A stretch of 5,398 bases of DNA from Candidatus Poseidoniaceae archaeon. GTDB lineage: Archaea; Thermoplasmatota; Poseidoniia; Poseidoniales; Poseidoniaceae. The DNA lies in assembly GCA_013330015.1 (NCBI GenBank), contig DUJC01000127.1:5167-10564 (forward strand). Reading direction: 5' to 3'. This document shows positions 1 to 3,290 of this stretch, piece by piece. The position numbers and the translations under genes are program-made. Below the pieces are notes generated by a model that worked only from the letters and a program-made list of their open reading frames with translations, did no database searches and had not been told where the DNA came from. Every line of letters begins with the position of its first letter. Within the stretch, counting starts at the first letter, position 1.

Positions 1-32
1 ACAACGCCCTCTATCAAACTCTTTTCCCTCGA
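1..32. other. Short stretch downstream of the SCO stop
   Basis: The only sequence in the window outside a gene, apart from two 9-base gaps. On the minus strand it is purine-rich (GAGGGAAAAGAG) with no clear hairpin or T-run, so no terminator can be called. The GAGGG could serve a further gene to the left, which cannot be seen. Confidence 0.4.
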
Positions 33-1559
33 TTACTCAGATTTTGAGCGTAGGGAAATGGCAGCCATTGAGACGACTGCAACAGAGACAAGCAGTCCAA
101 CCGAAGGGATTCCTTCGGAGTCGTCCGAGATGATACCTTCTCGCTCAGCGAGTTCAACAACATCCTCAACGAAATCAGAGGCGAGCCATGAATCGTCGAC
201 GTATCGAACACGAGGCTTCTTCTCTTCATCGAGAATGTAGGTGTAGGCAAAATGCCCGACGGTGTATTCTGCTTCCGACTCAACAGCGATGCATGAGAGC
301 ACATCGTCTTCGGCCCATTCGTAGCCATCGTCGCACATGCAATGCGCTCGACTGCCCGATCCCATGACCCAACCATGACCGTCGCATTCACTGTCTTCAA
401 CGACAGCAAAGCCTGGAAGTGGAATCGCATCGTTGCTCGTGTTGTTTGAAGCCCAAGCGATGGCCATGGGCTGATCGATTCCATCCATTCCGACTATGGA
501 ATCTTCCCACTCTGCGGAGGTGTCGTTCCATGAATGAAGTTCCCAGTACCAACTCCAGTCGGCTGGAGCAGATACGTTGTCGATGCTGTTCAAGAAGTGG
601 CCAAACTGACTGTCCTGAACGTCAACATCGATTTCAGCCCCATCAAAGGCCCCTTGCGTGAGATGGTATCCAGTGAATGTGGAAACATTCGTGAAGGATG
701 TCGTATTGTCTGGGAAGACGACTTGAACACTCGGTGTATCGCCCATTGGTGGTTCAAGGAGGCTGATGTTAGCACTGGTCGCATACCATGCAAGGTGGGT
801 TTCCTCGAGAGCGTTCACGGAATCAACACCAACAGGGGAATCTTCCCAACGCTGTGTTGCCTCATCGAACAATTTGAGGCTCCACCACCAACTCCAGTCG
901 GCTGGTGAATCGTAGCCTTCAATTCCGTTGATCATCGTACCGTACTGTGTGTCGGATGTGTTGAGCGACCAACCAGCTTCAGCAGCAGCTGCGGAGGTCA
1001 AGGTCATGCCCGTTGGTAAATACATCAGTTCCTCGGCTGTACCATCTGGTCGAACGTAGACAACGCTCGAGTTGTGAACTTGGCCTTCCATATCACTGAC
1101 ATTGTCATCATGTGCATCGATGACGTATTCTTCAGCATAAATCGCAAAGCGTGACCACACTTCCTTGACATCTTCTGTTGGACCGGTCAGGTGAGGCCAA
1201 TCTACACCGTGAAGGTCCATGTATTCGGCAAGAACCTCAGGTGTGTCGTATTTGGGATCGAGTGTAACAGCAACAAAGCCCACATTGTCTTCGAGCTCCT
1301 CGGGAAGTGTATCATGAACCAATTTCAGATTCTGTGTAATCACGGGGCAAACATCAGGACAACGAGTGAAGAAGAACGATACAACCACAATTTCTTCAGT
1401 TGCATCGGACAACTTGTATTCAGAGTTGTTTTGATCGACCAGTGTGAAGTTCCCAACACTTGCATAGCTCAATTCAATACCGTTGTAAGCAGAGACAGGT
1501 GCTCCACCAAGAACAACAGACAGTAGCAATCCGACAACAAAGATGGTAATGGTTCGCAT
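33..1559 (-). CDS. SCO1/SenC-type copper chaperone with inserted DUF4430-like and EGF-like modules, membrane-anchored
   Basis: Secreted thioredoxin-fold protein of the SCO1/SenC family, which delivers copper to, or reduces, the CuA site of cytochrome c oxidase. Length is 508 residues, against about 200-300 usually. A signal peptide (about 1-24, ending PVSA) is followed by the SCO core with FFFTRCPDVCP, which gives the copper-binding C67-x3-C71, and by VAVTLDPKYDTPEVL, typical of the family. Two tandem DUF4430-like repeats (about 164-270 and 277-382) and a four-cysteine EGF-like module (about 391-425) follow. Then comes what looks like the true SCO ending, Y-T-V-G-H-F-A-Y-T-Y with candidate copper ligand H436, and the helix DFVEDVVELAE. 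A hydrophobic helix (485-503) with a short basic end anchors the C-terminus. There are twelve N-x-S/T sequons. ATG at 1559 follows TGAGG by 7 bases. The SCO assignment is firm; the function of the insert is unknown. Confidence 0.9.
   Translation of the reverse strand: MRTITIFVVGLLLSVVLGGAPVSAYNGIELSYASVGNFTLVDQNNSEYKLSDATEEIVVVSFFFTRCPDVCPVITQNLKLVHDTLPEELEDNVGFVAVTLDPKYDTPEVLAEYMDLHGVDWPHLTGPTEDVKEVWSRFAIYAEEYVIDAHDDNVSDMEGQVHNSSVVYVRPDGTAEELMYLPTGMTLTSAAAAEAGWSLNTSDTQYGTMINGIEGYDSPADWSWWWSLKLFDEATQRWEDSPVGVDSVNALEETHLAWYATSANISLLEPPMGDTPSVQVVFPDNTTSFTNVSTFTGYHLTQGAFDGAEIDVDVQDSQFGHFLNSIDNVSAPADWSWYWELHSWNDTSAEWEDSIVGMDGIDQPMAIAWASNNTSNDAIPLPGFAVVEDSECDGHGWVMGSGSRAHCMCDDGYEWAEDDVLSCIAVESEAEYTVGHFAYTYILDEEKKPRVRYVDDSWLASDFVEDVVELAEREGIISDDSEGIPSVGLLVSVAVVSMAAISLRSKSE
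51..110 (-). other. C-terminal membrane anchor of the SCO protein
   Basis: An acidic/Ser stretch (ISDDSEG) is followed by I-P-S-V-G-L-L, a hydrophobic helix to about residue 503 and the tail RSKSE. This resembles the C-terminal anchor or sorting tails common on secreted proteins of marine Thermoplasmatota, in the same spirit as PGF-CTERM. It holds the mature protein to the outer face of the cytoplasmic membrane. Confidence 0.6.
135..272 (-). other. Resumed SCO C-terminal hairpin and helix with candidate copper ligand
   Basis: Residues 430-475 read Y-T-V-G-H-F-A-Y-T-Y-I-L-D, R-V-R-Y, then D-F-V-E-D-V-V-E-L. This lines up with the SCO consensus Y-T-V-D-H-x-x-x-x-Y-L-I-D, r-v-x-y/f, final amphipathic helix, and puts H436 at the third copper ligand position. 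It is separated from C71 by 365 residues instead of the usual roughly 90. Confidence 0.65.
285..389 (-). other. EGF-like four-cysteine module in the SCO protein
   Basis: Residues 391-425 contain C392, C407, C409 and C423 in the order C-x2-H-G, C-x-C-x2-G-Y, C. This resembles the C-terminal half of an EGF-like fold (C..hG...C.C..Gy...C) with two likely disulfides. It lies immediately before the putative resumed SCO ending. EGF-like is a shape resemblance only. Confidence 0.5.
414..731 (-). other. DUF4430-like repeat 2 inside the SCO protein
   Basis: Residues about 277-382 repeat the pattern of repeat 1: strand and P-D-N-T, T-G-x-x-L-T, Q-F-G-H-F-L-N-S-I-D, P-A-D-W-S-W-Y-W, W-E-D-S-x-V-G-M-D and I-A-W-A. 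The T-G-x-x-L-T to Q-[YF]-G spacing is identical in both copies, so this is a tandem domain duplication. Ligand unknown. Confidence 0.6.
548..566 (-). repeat. 19-bp direct repeat, copy in DUF4430-like repeat 2
   Basis: Identical in all 19 bases to 887-905, although flanking bases of the two domain copies have diverged strongly. It codes for the tryptophan-rich strand of the second repeat. Confidence 0.9.
750..1070 (-). other. DUF4430-like repeat 1 inside the SCO protein
   Basis: Residues about 164-270 show a strand followed by P-D-G-T, then T-G-x-x-L-T, Q-Y-G-T-M-I-N-G-I-E-G, P-A-D-W-S-W-W-W, V-G-V-D-S and H-L-A-W-Y. The order G-x-x-I-x-x-I-x-G, aromatic W-rich strand, v-G-v-d-s, x-x-a-W-y is that of DUF4430, related to the C-terminal domain of cobalamin carriers. 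It aligns with repeat 2 at a spacing of 113 residues. The assignment is from motif recall. Confidence 0.6.
887..905 (-). repeat. 19-bp direct repeat, copy in DUF4430-like repeat 1
   Basis: The 19 bases at 887-905 are identical to 548-566 and encode the same P-A-D-W-S-W segment in frame. The copies are 339 bases (113 codons) apart, the period of the protein repeat. The match ends abruptly on both sides. Confidence 0.9.
1488..1559 (-). other. Signal peptide of the SCO protein
   Basis: The first 24 residues are one basic residue (R2), a hydrophobic stretch (ITIFVVGLLLSVVLGG) and a small-residue end A-P-V-S-A, fitting a Sec signal peptide with cleavage near residue 24. No lipobox cysteine is present. 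The C-terminal helix would then be the retained membrane anchor, leaving the copper centre outside the cell, where SCO proteins act. Confidence 0.8.
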
Positions 1560-1566
1560 TAGTATG

Positions 1567-1571
1567 CCTCA
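1567..1571 (-). promoter_or_regulatory. Ribosome binding site of the SCO gene
   Basis: TGAGG on the minus strand, 7 bases before the ATG at 1559. Its TGA is the stop codon of the subunit IV gene. The match to the anti-Shine-Dalgarno is weaker than at the other two junctions, which could mean lower expression of the chaperone than of the structural subunits. Confidence 0.6.
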
Positions 1572-1916
1572 ACGCTCCGTTACTAATGAATCCCAGTTTG
1601 GTGTGCACCACCCTGGAAGTCCGGTAACGCCTTCAGGGTTGGATAGACCAATTCCCCATAGCATCAACAAGACGAAGAGTGTTGGAAACAATGCAACTCG
1701 AAGGTAAATTCGAGGATCGTCCCAAAGGTGCATGAAGTATGCTCCAATTCCGAATCCCTTGACAATACCGACAACGATGAGAATTCCCCATATGGTTGTA
1801 AGCGTGAACCAATCTTCAAAGAAGACTGCACCGACTTCGAAGAAGGTGAAAATCATCAGTACAATAAAGTTCCAGAAGTAAATGTCTTTGCCCATAATCA
1901 ATTTGTGTTCGCCCAT
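1569..1916 (-). CDS. Cytochrome c oxidase subunit IV-like protein (COX4_pro type)
   Basis: Small integral membrane protein of 115 residues with three predicted helices (about 13-33, 40-63, 72-91). The central helix ends in V-K-G-F-G-I-G-A-Y-F-M-H-L, matching the K-x8-YFMHL signature of the prokaryotic subunit IV family (CtaF/CyoD-like, COX4_pro). In that family it is a non-catalytic subunit that helps assemble or stabilise the oxidase. It sits 9 bases after subunit III and 9 bases before the SCO gene, so it is co-transcribed with both. The ATG at 1916 is chosen over a second in-frame ATG (Met8) because GAGGTGA lies just upstream. The C-terminal tail (LPGWCTPNW) holds one cysteine, C104, of unknown significance. 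Confidence 0.88.
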   Translation of the reverse strand: MGEHKLIMGKDIYFWNFIVLMIFTFFEVGAVFFEDWFTLTTIWGILIVVGIVKGFGIGAYFMHLWDDPRIYLRVALFPTLFVLLMLWGIGLSNPEGVTGLPGWCTPNWDSLVTER

Positions 1917-1920
1917 AATT

Positions 1921-1927
1921 TCACCTC
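1921..1927 (-). promoter_or_regulatory. Ribosome binding site of the subunit IV gene
   Basis: GAGGTGA on the minus strand, 4 bases before the ATG at 1916. Its first two bases are the last two of the subunit III stop codon (TGA), so terminating and initiating ribosomes meet here. It decides for the first of two nearby in-frame ATGs. Confidence 0.75.
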
Positions 1928-3290
1928 AATACAAATAGAATGCAGGGAAGATAACAACCCATGCTAAATCGACAAAGTGCCAGTAGAGACCGAAGTACTC
2001 AATTCCCTGTGCGTTCTCCTCGTCCCACTCAACTGTGTCTGCTTTGAAGATCATGTAGAGCATGACCAACAATCCAGCAAAGACGTGAACACCGTGTGCA
2101 CCGGTTGCCACATAGAAGATTGAGCCTTGTTCGGTTCCGACGGTGAAGCCTTCTGCGATGAGGTGACTCCACTCAACCAACTTGAGAACGATGAACATTG
2201 TACCCAAAGCGAGGGTGATGATGAGGTAGTTGCGGATGGCTGCTTTCTTGGTTGGCATCAACCTGCCGAGCGGTCCACTGGGTACTTTGTAATCATGAGA
2301 TTTAGCAACCTTGAGTGCCAAGACAATGGTGTACGAAGAGATGATCAAGGCGAAGGTGTTGACCGCTCCTGGAAGCATGGTCCAGAAATCACCGACAGAT
2401 TCTCCGAACTTGTCGAGTTTTGCTCCACTCGGCCGGAGGTAATCCGAAGCGGTTAGAACCACGCTCTCTCCGCTTTCGAGGGAACACTTGCCATCGTCGA
2501 GGGCCCACTTTGTGCACCACTCTGTACGCATACGGAGGTAGGAAGAGAAGAACGTTGCGAAGACCATCACTTCAGACATCAGGAAGACCCAGATACCTGC
2601 CTTACGGATGTGTTGTCCAGCAAAAGGATCGGAGGTTGCAAGTTGTTCTCCATAGCCGTTGAATGGTAGGTCTTCTCTCCACCAGTTGGCAATACCAACG
2701 GTGACGACAACCAAACCAATCATTGAGACGGAGAGATCGCCGATGGTTCCCTTTGTGCTTCCCATCATGAGGCCGTGGAGTCCGTCAGCGAATTCTGGGA
2801 ACCCGAGGAGGAAAAGTAGACATCCAAGGGAGAAAATAATCGGTGAGGCTGAACCATGGTGTTCGTGGTCATCATGACCATGGTGTTCATCGTGATGCTC
2901 ATCAGGTCGAGAAGAGTTCAGGATTCCACTGATGACCAAGAAGGCCGTGAATATGATTCCAACAAAGAGAATGGCAAGGCCAGCGACTCGGTAGGTGAGA
3001 TAGGACAGATGCGCATCCGTCTTATCGTTGTAGGCGGTAGCGTATGCGATGAATTCAGATGAATCTTTGTCATCGCTTTGAATTGTTTCGTCCTTGATAG
3101 CGCTGTTGTACGCTTTCTTGGCCTTATCGTATTTATCTTCTTCATCTTCCCAGGTGTGATGTTTCATGTCAGCAACAACAACACCGAGACCGACGTATGA
3201 GACAACGGCAAAACCGAGAATCATACCTGCCATAATTAGAGCACGCATCCAGACAGCGTTCTTGACGTCGCTGCCGCCTCCTCCACCCAT
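1926..3290 (-). CDS. coxC: Cytochrome c oxidase subunit III with long N-terminal extension
   Basis: Membrane subunit III of the oxidase; it has no redox centre, and in the family it stabilises subunit I and sustains proton uptake. The 454 residues compare with roughly 200-300 in usual family members. The canonical body begins near residue 148 (ASPIIFSLG), with NWWRED at 202-207, the LMSEVMVF helix with conserved E240, the VNTFALIISS helix at about 310-326, T-G-A-H-G-V-H-V at 396-403 and the closing EYFGLYWHFVDLAWV. Before this body lie two further helices (about 17-40 and 99-123), a charged loop (41-98) and a His-rich loop (129-146). A longer than usual loop at 256-300 carries C259 and C269. 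The ATG at 3290 is supported by a GGAGG 7 bases upstream and by translational coupling to the subunit I stop. The family is secure; the extension is unusual. Confidence 0.95.
   Translation of the reverse strand: MGGGGGSDVKNAVWMRALIMAGMILGFAVVSYVGLGVVVADMKHHTWEDEEDKYDKAKKAYNSAIKDETIQSDDKDSSEFIAYATAYNDKTDAHLSYLTYRVAGLAILFVGIIFTAFLVISGILNSSRPDEHHDEHHGHDDHEHHGSASPIIFSLGCLLFLLGFPEFADGLHGLMMGSTKGTIGDLSVSMIGLVVVTVGIANWWREDLPFNGYGEQLATSDPFAGQHIRKAGIWVFLMSEVMVFATFFSSYLRMRTEWCTKWALDDGKCSLESGESVVLTASDYLRPSGAKLDKFGESVGDFWTMLPGAVNTFALIISSYTIVLALKVAKSHDYKVPSGPLGRLMPTKKAAIRNYLIITLALGTMFIVLKLVEWSHLIAEGFTVGTEQGSIFYVATGAHGVHVFAGLLVMLYMIFKADTVEWDEENAQGIEYFGLYWHFVDLAWVVIFPAFYLY
2847..3290 (-). other. N-terminal extension of CoxIII: two extra helices, charged loop, His-rich loop
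   Basis: Residues 1-148 of subunit III have no counterpart in the standard protein. The order is a glycine-rich start (MGGGGGSD), helix 1 (about 17-40), a 58-residue Lys/Asp/Glu-rich loop likely to be helical, helix 2 (about 99-123), then a segment at 129-146 containing eight His with Asp/Glu between. If the canonical body starts with its N-terminus inside, as in the family, the charged loop is outside and the His-rich loop is cytoplasmic. The alternating His/acid composition would suit divalent metal binding, but that is inference. I do not recognise this part as a named domain. It could be a fused small oxidase subunit. Confidence 0.75.
2853..2888 (-). repeat. Short in-frame repeat coding the His-rich segment of CoxIII
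   Basis: A 12-base unit occurs at 2853-2864 and 2877-2888, 24 bases (8 codons) apart, each coding E-H-H-G. It makes up part of the His/Asp/Glu loop and suggests the loop grew by slippage or small duplication. Confidence 0.8.

Noticed and set aside
1..32. Transcription terminator after the SCO gene
   Set aside because: No inverted repeat and no T-rich run on the minus strand in the visible 32 bases.
14..484. Minus-strand open frame of 156 codons overlapping the SCO gene
   Set aside because: It is out of frame with the clearly coding SCO protein, has Ser/Arg-rich composition without domains, and has no support for its start.
548..905. Direct repeats as a mobile-element or CRISPR signature
   Set aside because: Only two copies exist, spaced exactly one protein-repeat length apart in the same frame, so they reflect domain duplication.
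534..908. Plus-strand open frame of 124 codons
   Set aside because: It is antisense to the DUF4430-like repeats; its own repeated P-T-P-V-G-W segments are only the reverse-strand reading of the 19-bp repeat.
33..1559. SCO gene as an assembly artefact joining two genes
   Set aside because: One uninterrupted frame runs from a signal peptide to a C-terminal anchor, with gradual domain order and no internal start with a ribosome binding site that I could see. Not fully excluded.
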